A stretch of 64,000 nucleotides of DNA from Microplitis mediator (lineage: Eukaryota > Arthropoda > Insecta > Hymenoptera > Braconidae): NCBI RefSeq assembly GCF_029852145.1, contig NC_079969.1:19153798-19217797 (forward strand). Direction: 5' to 3'. Made by a program: the position numbers and the translations under genes. Positions 32,723-45,503 of this stretch are shown piece after piece; the stretch's first letter is position 1, and each line of letters opens with the position of its first letter. The notes beneath the pieces were generated by a model. The model was not told the origin of the DNA. It saw only the letters and a program-made list of their open reading frames with translations, and searched no databases.

Positions 32723-35608
32723 CAACAAAATAATCGATACAAATTATCTCGACTGGATATAATTGTACTGAATATTTGTGGATTAGTTAGCCATAAAGAT
32801 GAATTGGAGTGTTCCGTGTATCGTACAAAACCAGATGTAATTTGTTTATCAGAAACTCATGTCACAGAATCCGTATTGGACCATGAAATTAACATCGAAA
32901 ATTATAAACACGTGAGAACTGATACTAATAATCCAAGGACTGGTGGAGTAATTACATATGTAAAAAAAGATTCGAATTTCAAGGTTTTGATGAATAAAAA
33001 CGAAGTAATTGATGGAACTTGGCTGCATGTAAGCGAGATTTGTAAAGAAAGCTTAACGATATGTAGTTTGTATAGTTCTCCCAATAGTAGTTTAAGTAAC
33101 TTTTGCAACAATTTTATTAATTTAGCTGATGAGTTACAGGATATATTCAAATTAATCGTCGCTGGAGATTTTAACATTGATGTAAATAGGATTAATTATT
33201 ACAGTAGAAAACTATTATATGAATGAGCTTATGTGGGTTTAAGCCAAAAAGTTAATTCCTTCACTAGATGTACTGTCACGTCAAATACTATAATTGACTT
33301 AGTTTTTTCTAATTTTAATGTATTGACAAGAGTGCTAGATACACCAAGAATCACTGACCATAATATTCTTAAAATAACTATTCCAAGACATGATGTAAAT
33401 CATAATAGTACGACACAAACCTATGATTCGAGAGATTTACAAAACATCGACAAGGATGTTTTCCATTCAAAATTAACAGATAAACTTAGCACTTTAGAGT
33501 TTAATTATAATTTTAATGATATTTGTGATATAAGTAATTTTAATTTTTATGTTAATAAGATTTTAAGTGTTTTTGAGAATGTTTTAGATGAAGTTGCACC
33601 AATAAGTAGGAAAATTATAAAACCCAAGTGGCAGTTAAAACCATGGATAGATAAATTAATTATTAATAAAATAAAAGAGCGCGATAACACTTTTTTATTT
33701 GCTAAGAAATCCAAATTATTGTCAGATATTGAGAAGTATAAAAAATTACGGAACGAAGTTGTTAATACTGTAAGACTCAGTAAAAAGAGTTACTATGAAA
33801 AATGTATAACTAATAATAAGTGTAATCCAGAAAAACTGTGGAAATCGTTAAAAGAGTTGATTGGTAATAAGAAAAAATGTGATTCTATGGCTTTAAATGA
33901 AATTGATTTTAATGATAATGTGATATCTGACCCACGTATAATTGCAAACAAGCGAAACGAGTATTTTATAGACAATGTTGGGAAAATTATAAACGATATT
34001 AAATGCCCTAACAAAAATAACATTCGCTTAAACTATGATATTGTTAGATGGGAAAATTTTGATGAAGTTACAATTTCACAAGTTGATAAAATTATTAAAA
34101 ATTTAAATTGTAAAAAAGGTTCTAAACTTGAGATTAATGCGTACATAGTGAATTTAATTTGGGAGGCTGACAAAAGTATAATATTATTTATGCTTAATAA
34201 TTCATTAAAATTAGGATTGGTACCTGATAGATAGAAAGTATCTACCGTTATACCAATCCAAAAAGTTAAAGGAAGTTCGAAAGCTGAAGAACTTAGGCTG
34301 ATAAATACTTTACCCATCTTCGAACAAGTACTGGAACAGATAGTTAAGGCTCAACTCGAAAATTTTGTAATTGACAATCATATTTTAAATGAGGAGCAAT
34401 CGGGTTTTAGAAAAACTTACTCGTGTGAGACTGCATTACAAAATTGTTTTATAGATTGGCGTAACTATCTAGATGCAGGTATGTTAGTAGGATTATTATG
34501 TATCGATCTCTCGAAAGCTTTCGAGACTATCAACAGACTTGAACTATTAGCAATATTAGAAAAATTAGGTATAAAAGGTATGGTTCGTGATTGGTTTGCA
34601 TCGCACTTACTAAAAAGAAAGCAAAGAGTAAAGTTCCAAAATACAATATCAGAGGAAAAAGAAATTGACGATGGTGTCCCTCAGGGATCTAAATTAGGAC
34701 CACTGCTGTTTATTATATATATAAATAGAGTAGTTGAAATATTTAGGAAATATGGTATTATTTGTAGATTGTTTGCGGACGACATGATATTGTATTTCCA
34801 CAGTCGAGGCTTGAAACTTATAGAAACTAAATTGAATAAAGCTTTAGAACTCTTACATGATTGGCTAGTCAATAAACAGTTAAAAATTAATATTAAAAAA
34901 ACAGTATTTATGATTTTAAATGATGATAGAATGAAAAATGTTCGAGGTAAATGCAATATTAATTTAAATGGTGAAAAAATACAGGAAGTCGAAAAAACAA
35001 AATATGTAGGGGTCTTGATTGATGAAAATTTAATGTTTAATGAAAATGCAATGTATACGGCTAGAAAAGTAGGTACTAAAATTAATGTGCTATCGCGGCT
35101 CAGAAATACCGTGAATAACTATACAAAAAGTATGATATATAAAGCAATAGTAGCTCCTCACTTCGAATATTGTAACACGGTAATGATAAACTATAACGAA
35201 AAACAAATCAATACATTGCAAAAACTACAAAATCGCGCTATGCGCATTGTGCTAAATGCGAACAAGTACAAAAGAATAAATCTCATGTTAGAATCGTTGA
35301 AATGGATTTCAATTAGACAGAGAAAAAAGTATAATGCCTTAATACTAATCTATAAAATGATCCATAAATTGACTCCATCTTACCTAAATGAAAAAATTAA
35401 ATTGAATAGTAACAAACACAATTATTGCACCCGGCATTGCTTTATGTTAAACATTAATAATACCCGAACTTATACTGCTGAAAAATCGGTAACTTATAGA
35501 AGATTTCAATGGTATATTGACTTGCCAAATGATATTAAAGATGAAATAACACTGGACCGTTTCAAACGATCTCTAAAAACGCATATTAAATTACATTGTA
35601 ATATTTAA
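32723..35608 (+). pseudogene. LINE ORF2, endonuclease-reverse transcriptase
   Basis: About 960 codons in one frame, with TGA at 33227 and TAG at about 34232. The APE endonuclease region shows LNICGL, SETH, GGVITYV, AGDFNID and ITDHNIL. The RT has SGFRKTYSCETAL, CIDLSKAFETI, GVPQGSKLGPLLFIIYIN and the catalytic FADDMILYF, then a thumb and a C-terminal region (QNRAMRIVL, FQWYIDLPNDIK). It is in the same frame as ORF1, and no in-frame ATG precedes the endonuclease motifs. The TAG replaces a Trp-like position in the RT lead-in. Length is normal for the family. Confidence 0.9.
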
Positions 35609-35840
35609 TTGTTAATGATTTAATTGTTATTGTGATAATGTACAAAGATATGTAACAAGTAGCAAATTGCTAATTTCAATAAATCTATTATTTATAAAAT
35701 GGCTACCGGAAAGATGCTTGGCCTTGGTCTGGATGAATATTGAGCAGCATTACCAACTTGATAGCCTTTGTTATTAAACATCCGTGGAAACAATGTGACG
35801 TTTTTTTTTTTTAAATACATAATTTCCGGTTTTTCGTGAA

Positions 35841-35990
35841 GGGCCAGTTTTTTAAACCAGGTTTATTTTTACTCTGGGTTTAAATTATAATTGCTGGTCT
35901 GTCTTTATATCGTTAATATATAGATATACTAGCAACATTAATTTAAACCTGGATAAAAATAAACCTGGTTTGACGAACTGGCTTCAAGAC
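35841..35990. repeat. 150-bp palindromic MITE
   Basis: TAAACCAGGTTTATTTTTAC and CTGGGTTTAAATTA at the left pair with TAATTTAAACC and AATAAACCTGGTTTGACGA at the right, around a loop near 35915. Outer words CCAGTT/AACTGG also pair. No coding. Confidence 0.75.
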
Positions 35991-37470
35991 TCCAGAAAAA
36001 CGCTAGGAACTTTCTGTTAATCTTTTCAATTTTGGTCGAGACAGTTTATTTTTTTTAATATATTTTTTGTTGAAATAAATTAAGTTAAAAATCATTTGCC
36101 ATTACTTCTTAATGTATAATATTTGGGAATCCCAAACGGAGTAATGGCAGATTTTTATCAAACCACGTTGTAATGATTTTATATGAATTTTTGTAGACAC
36201 ACTATGTGAAAATTTTACTTTATCGACTGCTTGTATGCTCAAGACCTACTATTTCGATCTTAGTTTAAACCGGCGTACTTTTTTTTGCCTACGATTAATA
36301 GACTACAATTATTGAACTAATAAATTATGAGGTTATAATAAAAAATTTTATCGTAATTAAATGAGTAAAAATTTAAATTCTGATGAATAAATAACAACAA
36401 TTTATCATAAATGAAGCATTATGCATATACAAAGATATAGATATAAATGTAGTCAAAAAAAAATGTATCTGAAATAAATTGCTGTTTAAATAAATTAGAG
36501 AGAGAAAAAACTATGGACCAAGTTGTTTATTAAAAAATCAAATACTTATTTTTGGAAAGAAATAAAAAAAAATACTTATGCTTAACTTGATAAGAACTAT
36601 ATTTCTGTTTATACATTCTTTAATTCATTATCTTCAATTTCGTTCCAATGTTCACTGTATAAATATATTAACATACACATATATTGTCACTAAACATTGT
36701 TGACCAAGGAATAGCTGAAAAAAAATTTGTGTATCTAAGAAAGAGCTTTCTTTGATTAAAATTCAATGTCTTTTGTTTAAACGTTTTTAAAATGCTTAAT
36801 TTTTAATTATCAGTATGCATATTGGTAGTAATTGAAAAAAAAAAATCATAAAATAAATAAAAATGAAAGTGGTTAGCTGTTAGAAAGAGAAAAGGTAGAA
36901 CACTTCATTTATATACGAGAAATGATATAATGTCAAATTATCAGAATTAAGATTATAATCATTATAATTAAACGGGAAGGATATATTCTATGATTATTTC
37001 GAAAGGACTCTAACCATAAAAAATCCGAAGCTCATAATAAAAAAAAAAAAAAAATAAATTAAACTCAAAATTCTACACTAATTATAATACATTTTAAAAA
37101 ATATTCCGCCTTTTTATCTTAGATGTCGCTCTGACTTTCAATCCTACTATTGTCATTACTTACGCTAGTGCTGCTGCTAGTAGTTGATAGAGAGAATAAA
37201 GAAAAACAAAAGAAAAATAATAATAACAGTAAAATAATAAAAGTATTAAAAATAAAAATGGCAGCTACATTTTTCGTGAAAATTAGTTTTATTTATTTTA
37301 TATAATTATAATTAAACTAGACGGATTTAGATAGTGCGTTTCAATAGGGTTCTTGTGATAAATAACACGAATATAATGGAAAAAAGATTGGGTCGATTAA
37401 TTGTGTCTATCGAGAGTTATTTGGTTTACTAAGTTTCATACAGAACAATTGACAACTCGCGTCACTCGGA
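35991..37470. other. long AT-rich stretch, no gene
   Basis: Very AT-rich with many poly-A and poly-T runs. No credible ORF, no element ends and no RNA gene were seen. If any host intergenic or intronic DNA is present in this window, this is a likely place. Confidence 0.5.
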
Positions 37471-37693
37471 TTAAAATAATTTATATTGAATTAATGGAAT
37501 AATCAATCGACTTGAGATTAGGTCGAAATCATTCTTTAATAAATTGCCTTTGTGTTGGTATACAATTTGACCCATTTTATTGTAATCAAAAGAGTATAGA
37601 GAAAATTTAATGTGAGTGAATGAGTCAAAAAATTTAGAGCGATCATAGAGCACGCCGGCGCTTTCACGCTTGAGGTGTGCAATAGAATTTATT

Positions 37694-39163
37694 TCAATAG
37701 AATTCCTTCCACAATACTTTAATAAGCGTTGGCTGAGCATCCTTATTTCCTTTAAGTAGGATTGGAACAATTCGAGCTAATGTTTCGAGATTGCCTGCAT
37801 TTAAAAATTTATCTGTCCCACTGAAAAATGAATTTATAACTCCGATAAACGTCGAAGGGTAAACTTTGTCTCTTATTAAAGTAGATTCTAGGCAATTTGA
37901 TCGTTTGAAAATTACGAACGGTTTTTGAAATTCTGGGATTTCTTCAAAGGCTGCATTAATTTTATCGTCCCCCACTTCACATGTCTCTAAATAATTACTT
38001 TCAGAATCTCTTATTTCGAAAAGAAGTTCAATGTTGGATTGCCTTTCTTCAAAAATTTTATTTTCAGAATTTGATAATGTTGAACAATTTTAACTTATAG
38101 GCAATATTTTTAGAGAAATATTTTTAGTATCTGAAAGGATTAAAGGTTTTTCCAAAATTTGGGCACTTCCGGACCTTTTTTCGACTAACGTATACCTGGA
38201 CTGGAAAGCAGAAATATCCGGACTGCTCAAATTAGGAAGAGACTCCTCAAAGAAAGTTGCTTCTGGAATAATTTGAACGGATGCTTGATAATTTTTTTGT
38301 AAAACTTCGACTTTTCTTAAACACCCAGATTGTAGAACAAAGTAGGTATCAACAATAGTGGTATCAACAATAGGATTTGGTTTTTGAATGGGACGAGCAG
38401 AAACTCGATTTTCGTTAAAACATCGTCCCCCACTTTTCTCATAGGAACGATAATCAGAGGATTTACAGCTCGGAGTGCGATGAGGCTTATAAAAAAATGC
38501 CTCTTGTCTAACCGAGAGGTAGAGTTCTTCCAGAGTTTGAGGGTCTTCCCCCACTGCAATACGCTTTATATAATTAGGTAAATTATCGTCGAAAATGTCA
38601 AATGTAATTTGATACGCTTTTTCGGACACATACCTGAAATCTCTCTTAGGGGTAAAGGACACCCAAACCTTAATCATGTCACACAACCTAAAATAAAATT
38701 CAGTTATGCATCCTTCATTCTCTATGAAAGCATTAGCCAAGTGCGTTTGCCATATATCTGGATTATGAAATGTATCGCTCAAGGCTTCAAGAATATCAGA
38801 GACGCAACGAATTGTAACGTCGTCCACAATGCTACGAATATGACCAAATATTCGGTGATAAATTCTAGTCATAAAAATACCGTTGTAATTAGGATGGATA
38901 TACGGCATCCACTTTCTAATTATCGCTTCAAAATTCTCAAAATCTCGTTTGCAATTTGGACTTCTACTATCAAGCTTCGGCAATTCGCGATAAAATGCAA
39001 AAGACAATTTATATTGAGATGATACGATGTGTTCATCATCTATCGGGCTATTTAACTGAATAACGGGTTTAGGATACACCATGTCTTCTCCTAAACCTTC
39101 CACCAGAGGTGGCATCTGTTCTCTTCGCCACCTATTTCTGTTGCCGCAAATAATGGTAGACAT
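37694..39163 (-). pseudogene. retroelement gag-like protein, one nonsense codon
   Basis: Minus-strand frame from ATG 39163 to TAA near 38090 (about 357 codons), which continues in the same frame to 37694 for a total near 490 codons. Residues about 50-260 look like a gag capsid domain: an acidic DFENFEAIIRKWMPYI segment, a helical block with VSDILEALSDTFHNP, LANAFIENEGCITEFYFRLC, then DNLPNYIKRIAVGEDPQTLE. This matches the usual layout of Ty3/gypsy or errantivirus-like capsids. No zinc knuckle, protease, RT or envelope follows. An in-frame upstream segment (39454-39212) might be an older N-terminus. Recognition rests on helical pattern, not a named motif. It could be a dead insect retroelement fragment or a domesticated capsid; the stop argues for decay. 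Confidence 0.5.
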
Positions 39164-39469
39164 CACATTCTAAGGTGACACGTGAAACAACGATATTATA
39201 AGTCTCTGTACTCAGGACAAAATTGCTGACTTGGCCAGAGAGAGAAAGAAAGAATTAGTTTTTACAGCACGAAGCTGCAACAGTAAAGTCAATGTACGAC
39301 TTTTGCCGACTCTGCAACAACGTCGCGACGTCGCGAGGTGTGGTACTGCGTACCGAGCTTGTATCTCGATTAAAATATCTTCCAGTAGAATCGGTAAAAG
39401 ATCCATCTCCGGATCGGCAATCTCGATATGTTGGTGGTTAAAACACATTTTCAATGATGAACCCTGAAA

Positions 39470-40282
39470 TTACCGAATTTCAGTGCATAAATTACGGAGT
39501 AGAGTTCAGATAAGGAGTTATCAAATTCCTCACTTTTAATTGAAAATGGGTTTAAATAAAGAAAAAACTCATTATGATTTTTTTTTTTACCAACTTACCC
39601 CTTAACTGTAACAAATATCCACTAGCCGTCAGAACAACTTGATAAAACGTAATGTCTGAATATCATCTTTTCCTATTCCTCAAGAAAAAGAATATAATAA
39701 TAATCGTGGCCTTGCTAAATCAGCAAAATTGAAAACCGACCACGAATTAGACAAAGCGAAACACGGAAATAGCAACCAAAAGCAAATCTCCAAACTCAAG
39801 GCATTACAAAATAGCCAGGAAAAAAAAAAAAATCTATTTGAGAAATCAACGGATACATTGATAACAACCTGTGAAAATCATTCCACATGCATACTACACA
39901 TACAAAAGACCTTCATTCTTAAATAATCAGGGTGAATTCTTCAGCATTATTATTAAAAGCCATCGATTATTCACTTTATTCATGATATAAATCATACCAT
40001 TGATTTCTACATAAAATTAGCTGGTTTAGAGAATAGTCCCTCCAGTGACTGTAAGATGGAGACATTTGCCAGTAAAATTTAAGATCAATACGACGGTCGA
40101 TATTTAGCATCTCGTCGATGCTACGCGGTCGCGTGAGTTGCGAACGCGGGCAAAGAAGAGACCGATTGGACTTACCCGGGGACTAAGTCATCTCCCTCTC
40201 CTTTACTCGAGGATATCTCGCGCTCACTCACTCTCACGTAGCAAAATCTAACAGGTTAAACTAAATAATTATTCAAGGATTG

Positions 40283-40287
<5 letters not shown>
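39470..40287. other. non-coding stretch upstream of the gag-like ORF
   Basis: AT-rich to about 40080, then a G+C-richer block (40085-40250) with GCTACGCGGTCGCGTGAG and TACCCGGGGACTAAG. This could be a promoter or LTR leader of the minus-strand gag-like gene. No LTR pair was found. Confidence 0.35.

Positions 40288-40289
<2 letters not shown>

Positions 40290-40337
<48 letters not shown>
40290..40337. repeat. (TA)n microsatellite
   Basis: About 24 TA units immediately before R2. Confidence 0.97.
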
Positions 40338-40340
<3 letters not shown>

Positions 40341-41222
40341 AGACAATGTGAATGGTCATCTTCTTCCTCAGTCTTGCGGTTCCCATTTTTCCCCGTCTCG
40401 TTGCCGTCTGAAACTACCCAAGTCATAGTGCAGTGGTCACATGACTAATTATCACGTCGACACATTTCCGTAAGGGTGAAGTGGGGACGGTCCCGAGGCT
40501 AACCCTACGCCCAAAATTATCAGTTAATCACTTCGATCCTGGATCAATTAGCGATAAGACGTATAATTTAGTTTTACTGTCGTATACTAGCAATTTATGT
40601 GCGACTTTGTTAATACGGATAACTACTTTGTAAATCGGGAAATTAACTTGCGTTATAGTTGTGTTACTGGTAATTCTCTTGCGATATACTTTACTGTCCA
40701 AGTTTACTGATTATTATAAACAAAGTTAGTTAAATTAAATATTACTGTACGTTACCGGCGATATACTCGCAATATAAAATTATACTGTGCCACGCATCTG
40801 TCTACATTATATCCAGCGCTTGCACTTTCTTGTAAGTAATTTTTATTATTATAATTGGCAATAAACAATCATTGCAATTGTTAATCATTCACTGCATCTA
40901 TTATCTGTTCATCCTATTTATTTCCTATTTTACTGGTAAGATTATCGAATAGTCTGATAAAATAAATATAAATTAAGTTACAAATAGTAATTTGACCATC
41001 AATAAGAATATTCTATAATTTTATAAGCCGTGAGGTAAGTTGATAAGTTTTAACACGCGTTGCTGAGTTTGAATAAGTGCAGGTATTTGCTTTGCAAGAA
41101 CCCCAGCCCACTGCTCTGTCCAAGTAAAATAAAATTTGTTAGAGGCCAGCCTAAGCCAGGGTTCAACCCGCGAATTCTGGTGGCTGCTGGTGAAAATCGC
41201 GAAGACGAAAAGCGATTTGTCT

Positions 41223-41225
<3 letters not shown>
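40338..41225. repeat. repeat R, copy 2 (888 bp)
   Basis: Co-linear with R1 (29078-29955): it starts TGGAGACAATGTGAATGGTC and ends GCGATTTGTCTCAA. TA tracts lie on both sides. The central third (40500-40740) is more diverged than the last 400 bases. Confidence 0.85.
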
Positions 41226-41262
<37 letters not shown>

Positions 41263-41640
41263 TATATGTATTGTATATATGTATATATATACTATATACA
41301 TATATACATATATACTACCTTCCTGAATAATTATTAAATTGCCTACCTACTTGCACTTTAAAACTAAACTTTAAATTAAACTAATTTTTGAACTAAACTA
41401 AATCCGCGCTTACAGATTATTAATATAACTAATATTACTTAAATAAACTAACTTGATAATAAATAATTAAACTAAATTAAATTTTTAATTAAAACTTAAA
41501 AACTGAAACTAATAAATAAAAAAAAAAGGGGGTGATAGGTATAAAAAAAAAAAACGCCAAACACGGAAAATTCATAGTGATAAAATATATTAATATAAAT
41601 GTATCCATTAAATATATTTGATAATGATCTATTATCATTC
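41226..41640. other. (TA)n followed by AT-rich spacer
   Basis: (TA)n at 41226-41260, TATATACATATG variants to 41320, then AACTAAATTAAA-type low-complexity sequence and a poly-A/poly-G run near 41520. No gene. Confidence 0.7.
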
Positions 41641-41714
41641 TGGACACCCCTCGCCGGATGGACGTGGTCACTCCTCGCTGGACCCTACTGGAGCCTCATC
41701 AAAGCTCGTGTCCA

Positions 41715-42140
41715 GTCACTGAAAAAAAAAGGGGAAGAAGGAAACATTAACAAATTGAGGCAGACCGATAGCGTCTCGATCTGCTCGTGGTTGGGGGCCA
41801 TAACTACCTCGAATGGCCCCGTTGACTCCAGGGTACCCTCGACGAACCAGCGGGCCTCCGCTTACTCTGGTGGAAGATGCCCCGCAGCCATCAACCACAC
41901 GCTATCGATCACCTCGATAGCGTTGGTCGGGTTAATATAACCGACCAGACTCCCGACCATGACGCCCAGATGTAAAATCGTCTAAAAAAAAAAATTTTAA
42001 ATAAAATAGTTAGTAGAGAAAAACAGACAAATATTATTAATAAGTGGAGCCACACTTACCCTTGAGCCGTCGCGGTGGATTACAAATTGTAACGTAAAAG
42101 GACGAAAAGCCCTGGATATGTTCCTCCGTAGCGTACATTT
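41715..42140 (-). pseudogene. gene-like fragment with one intron, unrecognised
   Basis: On the minus strand an ATG at about 42140 opens MYATEEHIQGFSSFYVTICN, ending in a donor-like AAGG|GTAAGT near 42057. A long pyrimidine run and AG follow (about 41984-41996), then a second block with VMVGSLVGYINPTNAIEVID, one stop, and continuing FVEGTLESTGPFEVVMAPN and HEQIETLSVCLNLL to about 41720. The G+C content is well above its surroundings. The phases of the two blocks do not join cleanly. It may be a decayed host exon pair or the start of a retroelement gag. I do not recognise the protein. Confidence 0.35.
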
Positions 42141-42606
42141 TAGTTTTTTTTTTTTTTATTACACCTGGCACTGATGAAGATCAATTATACACTGAGAATA
42201 ACTCTCAGCGTCAACTGGAATGTGTACCAAGATAAGACGGTAACCGAAGATTAAATTCGCTCGTGCAGACGCGGCAAAATCTAACTTGCAATTAAACATC
42301 GCTAGATGTCGGGTCAATGCAGATTTGCACTAATTGCGAAATGTTCTCTCCAGCTTATGTCCTTGCATTATATTTCTCAAGGTCATCTTTAAGCATATGT
42401 GTATGCATGTGGAAATAGTTAAGAATAAATAAGATTTTGATCAAATAAATAATTGTAACCCTAATTTTACGTAATTTTGTTTTTGTCCCCCTTATATTTA
42501 AGTTATGTAAACTTTCATTTAAACATTATTATTAGTTGGGTGATATGAAAATCGTAGATTTTAGGGGAAAAATTATATAAAATTTTCATATATATACATA
42601 TATATA
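42141..42606. other. flank of the gene-like fragment
   Basis: AT-rich. Short inverted words at 42190-42225 (CTGAGAATAACTCTCAG). No ORF or element ends. Confidence 0.4.
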
Positions 42607-44867
42607 CACTAATGCAAAAAATTAAAGGAGCAGAAAAATTTTATAAATTTTTCAGTGATTTTTGGAAGGCTGTAACTTGGTGAAAAATAATCATATCGAA
42701 ATTTTAAAAAAAGCATTTTACAGCTTGAAATCTCTAGTTTTGGTGCAATTTTTTCAAAATTTTTTAAAAGCTCCGGTTATTGCGCAAACAGAAGAAATAC
42801 CGCGAGACCAAAAATTTCTCAATTTTTTTTTTTTTCCGAAGAGCCCACGGACCGTGGAAAAATTCTTTCAACTAAACGAATCCATAGCTCGTTTAGCAAA
42901 TTTATTCCGCTTCACTTAGGTTTTTTTTTAACCTCGTAGGACAATTTGTCGCAGAGATATCAGCCTTCAAACAGGAAATGATCCTTTTGGCTTTGATCAT
43001 CGATATTTCAGGTACCAATGATCGCACAGAAAGTTGAAAGTCGACGTTAAGAACTTGAATAAATTCCCTAAAAAACCCTGTCATCATGTTCTGAAAAAAA
43101 AAATTTTTTTTTATTTATAACATCCATTAGAAGTAAGTACGAAAAATGACTTTTTTGGTTTTTTAGTAAATCAACCGCTACTCTGAAAATATCGATAAAA
43201 AAAATAATGTTGCCAGGGACTTTTTTAGCTTAATGTACCCCCAAGACCCCTGTGCATTTTTTCATTGATCTGTCGAACCGTTTTTTGGGAATCATTGTTG
43301 GGAATTCAGGTATGGTAATCGTGAATAAAACAAATCAATTTATTAAACAACTGAATATTATATCTTTTATTAAAATACGCGCTCTAGGGTAAGTCTTCAC
43401 TCGTAAGAGATTTAGCTTAGACTAACTTATTCTTTTAATATTATTTAACACTGAGGTCCACCAACCTCTCCTCTTTTTGTATAACAAAGATCTCTAAGTT
43501 CAAAATATATGTATATGAGTGCAAATGAAGAAAAACATATTGCCTTGCATTTACTTGGAATCTCTCGTCGACCCAAGTACCTAAGGTCATAAAATTTGAT
43601 CCATGCTAGCTTTCTTTTCTTTAAGTAAACATATACACATGTTGAACTCAACTCAAATATATATACTACGACTTAAATGCGACACTGTTCGAAATATTAT
43701 TTCGAACAGAATATTTACTAAAGAGAAATAAAATTAAATAAAGTATATATAAGAATAAAGATTGATTTTTGTACAGAGAATCCAACAATCATCGATCAAA
43801 GTTTAGCTAAACAATTAAAGGAGCAAGTTTTGTTCCTTTAATTGTGTAATCATAATCAAAATGAAAAAATTTTTTTTTTTCAACTTTTCCCAAATTTTTG
43901 CGTTGGTGACTCAGCAAATGCAAAGAAATGACAAAAAAAATAACAAATTTCCACAAAATGTCAAAAAAAATTGAAACTTTTTTTTTTGTTCTGAATTTTT
44001 TTTTGACATTTTTTGGAAATTTTTTATTTTTTTTGTCATTTCTTTGCATTTGCTGAGTCACCAACGCAAAAATTTGTGAAAAGTTGAAAAAAAAAATTTT
44101 TTTCATTTTGATTATGATTACACAATTAAAGGAACAAAACTTGCTCCTTTAATTGTTTAGCTAAACTTTGATCGATGATTCCCAAAAAACGGTTCGACAG
44201 ATCAATTTAAAAATGTACAGGGGTCTTGGGGGTACATTAAGCTAAAAAAGTCCCTGGCAACATTATTTTTTTTATGGATATTTTCAGAGTAGCGGTTGAT
44301 TTACTAAAAAACCAAAAAAAGTCATTTTTTTGTACTTACTTCTAATGGATGTTAAAAATAAAAAAAAATTTTTTTTTCAGAACATGATGATAGGGTCTTG
44401 TAGGGAATTTATTCAAGTTCTCAACGCCGCCTTTCAACTTTCTGTGCGATCATTGGTACCTGAAATATCGATGATCAAAGCCAAAAGGATCATTTCCTGT
44501 TTGAAGGCTGATATCTCTGCGACAAATTGTCCTACGAGGTTAAAAAAAAAACCAAAGTGAAGCGGAATAAATTTGCTAAACGAGCTATGCATTCGTTTAG
44601 TTAAAAGAATTTTTCCACCGTCCGTGGGCTCTTCGGAAAAAAAAAAAAATTTAGAAATTTTTTGTCTCGCGGTATTTCTTATGTTTGCGCAATAACCGGA
44701 GCTTTTAAAAAATTTTGAAAAAAATGCACCCAAAACTAGAGATTTCAAGCTGTAAAATGCTTTTTTTATAAATCTCGATATGATTATTTTTCACCAAGTT
44801 ACAGCCTTCCAAAAATCACTGAAAAATTTATAAAATTTTTCTGCTCCTTTAATTTTTTGCATTAGTG
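42607..44867. repeat. palindromic element B2 (long form), carrying a solo LTR
   Basis: Begins CACTAATGCAAAAAATTAAA and ends with the complement. The arms (42607-43295 plus 43788-43985, and 43990-44867) pair through their length around a centre near 43985, with TTGGAAGGCTGTAACTT, ATCGTTTAGC-type and CGATGATCAAAGCC blocks mirrored. Without the 492-bp LTR insertion it is about 1.76 kb. It shares its ends and several internal blocks with B1 and B3. Non-coding. Confidence 0.9.
43296..43787. mobile_element. solo LTR in B2
   Basis: A 492-bp segment, TGTTGGGAATTCAGG to AGAATCCAACA, with inverted TGTTGG/CCAACA ends and an exact ATCAT duplication (43291-43295, 43788-43792). The opposite palindrome arm (44170-44185) shows the empty site GATCGATGATTCCC. 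The ends resemble copia-type LTRs, but the sequence differs from both copia elements here. Confidence 0.9.
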
Positions 44868-45503
44868 TGTGTATATGGGTCATTTCACCAAATAAAATTA
44901 ATGTTACGGGGCGACCCTCGTCGATGTGGTTTAAACTTTGTGGAGTCGTTCTATATATTAAAAAAAAAAATTCTCTGAAAATTTGGTTTGTAAAATATAT
45001 ATAATCTATATTGTACTAACTATAAATGCACAAATACATAAGTGATCGGGTACTATTTTCCTGATTAGGTATGTCTCTTACCTTACATCAATCTGTAATC
45101 TTTAAGATCAAAATAGAAAAAAAGAGAGTCAAGTTTGAGAGTTGTTGATGCCACACTACCTTAATTAGAAATATTATTACAGCTATAATTTTTTTTTTAT
45201 GATACATGTATTTAGTTAACATACAGTAAATTCAGCTCCATATATTATAAAGATTAACATAAATATGATATTTAATTAACGAATTATTGTAATAATTAAA
45301 GACTTCTTTTCTTGTATCTTCTCTCTTATCGATTTATGTGCGAGTAAGAGGTAGAGGCAAAGTCATATTTTATTGGTTGAAACATCGACTGTTTTGAAAG
45401 AAATTTAAGACAGTAACAGTCTTCCTATCATTTTCCGAGGTCAAGAGTTATTAGAGTATTTAAGTAGGAGGCATTAACTCTATATCAACTACGCAGTGAA
45501 CTT
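44868..45503. other. non-coding spacer
   Basis: AT-rich. Contains TTAATGTTACGGGGCGACCC at 44900, similar to an LTR start (compare 27784), but no matching end was found. No ORF. Confidence 0.4.

Larger units (their letters stand above)
32286..35700 (+). mobile_element. non-LTR retrotransposon (LINE), 5'-truncated, two nonsense codons in ORF2
   Basis: A plus-strand copy with the tail of a zinc-knuckle ORF1 (to 32722) and an endonuclease-RT ORF2 (to 35608), then a 3' UTR with AATAAA at 35679. Clear APE-type endonuclease motifs plus a FADDM RT place it in the jockey/CR1-I grouping of LINEs; the clade is not resolved. No long poly-A tail or target duplication could be identified. Confidence 0.9.

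Noticed and set aside
37471..37770. 99-aa minus-strand ORF overlapping the end of the gag-like frame
   Set aside because: It is in another frame, starts within the gag-like sequence and shows no known motif; it may be a frame-shifted continuation but cannot be supported.
38317..39022. ORFs of 65-137 aa opposite or offset to the gag-like gene
   Set aside because: They overlap the longer minus-strand frame and have no recognisable features.
41050..41330. ORFs spanning the end of repeat R2 into the TA tract
   Set aside because: They read through repeat R into a microsatellite; there is no coding signature, and the same frame in R1 is not conserved.
42300..44900. Lysine/phenylalanine-rich ORFs of 60-104 aa
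   Set aside because: They lie in the arms of palindrome B2 and recur inverted; low complexity.
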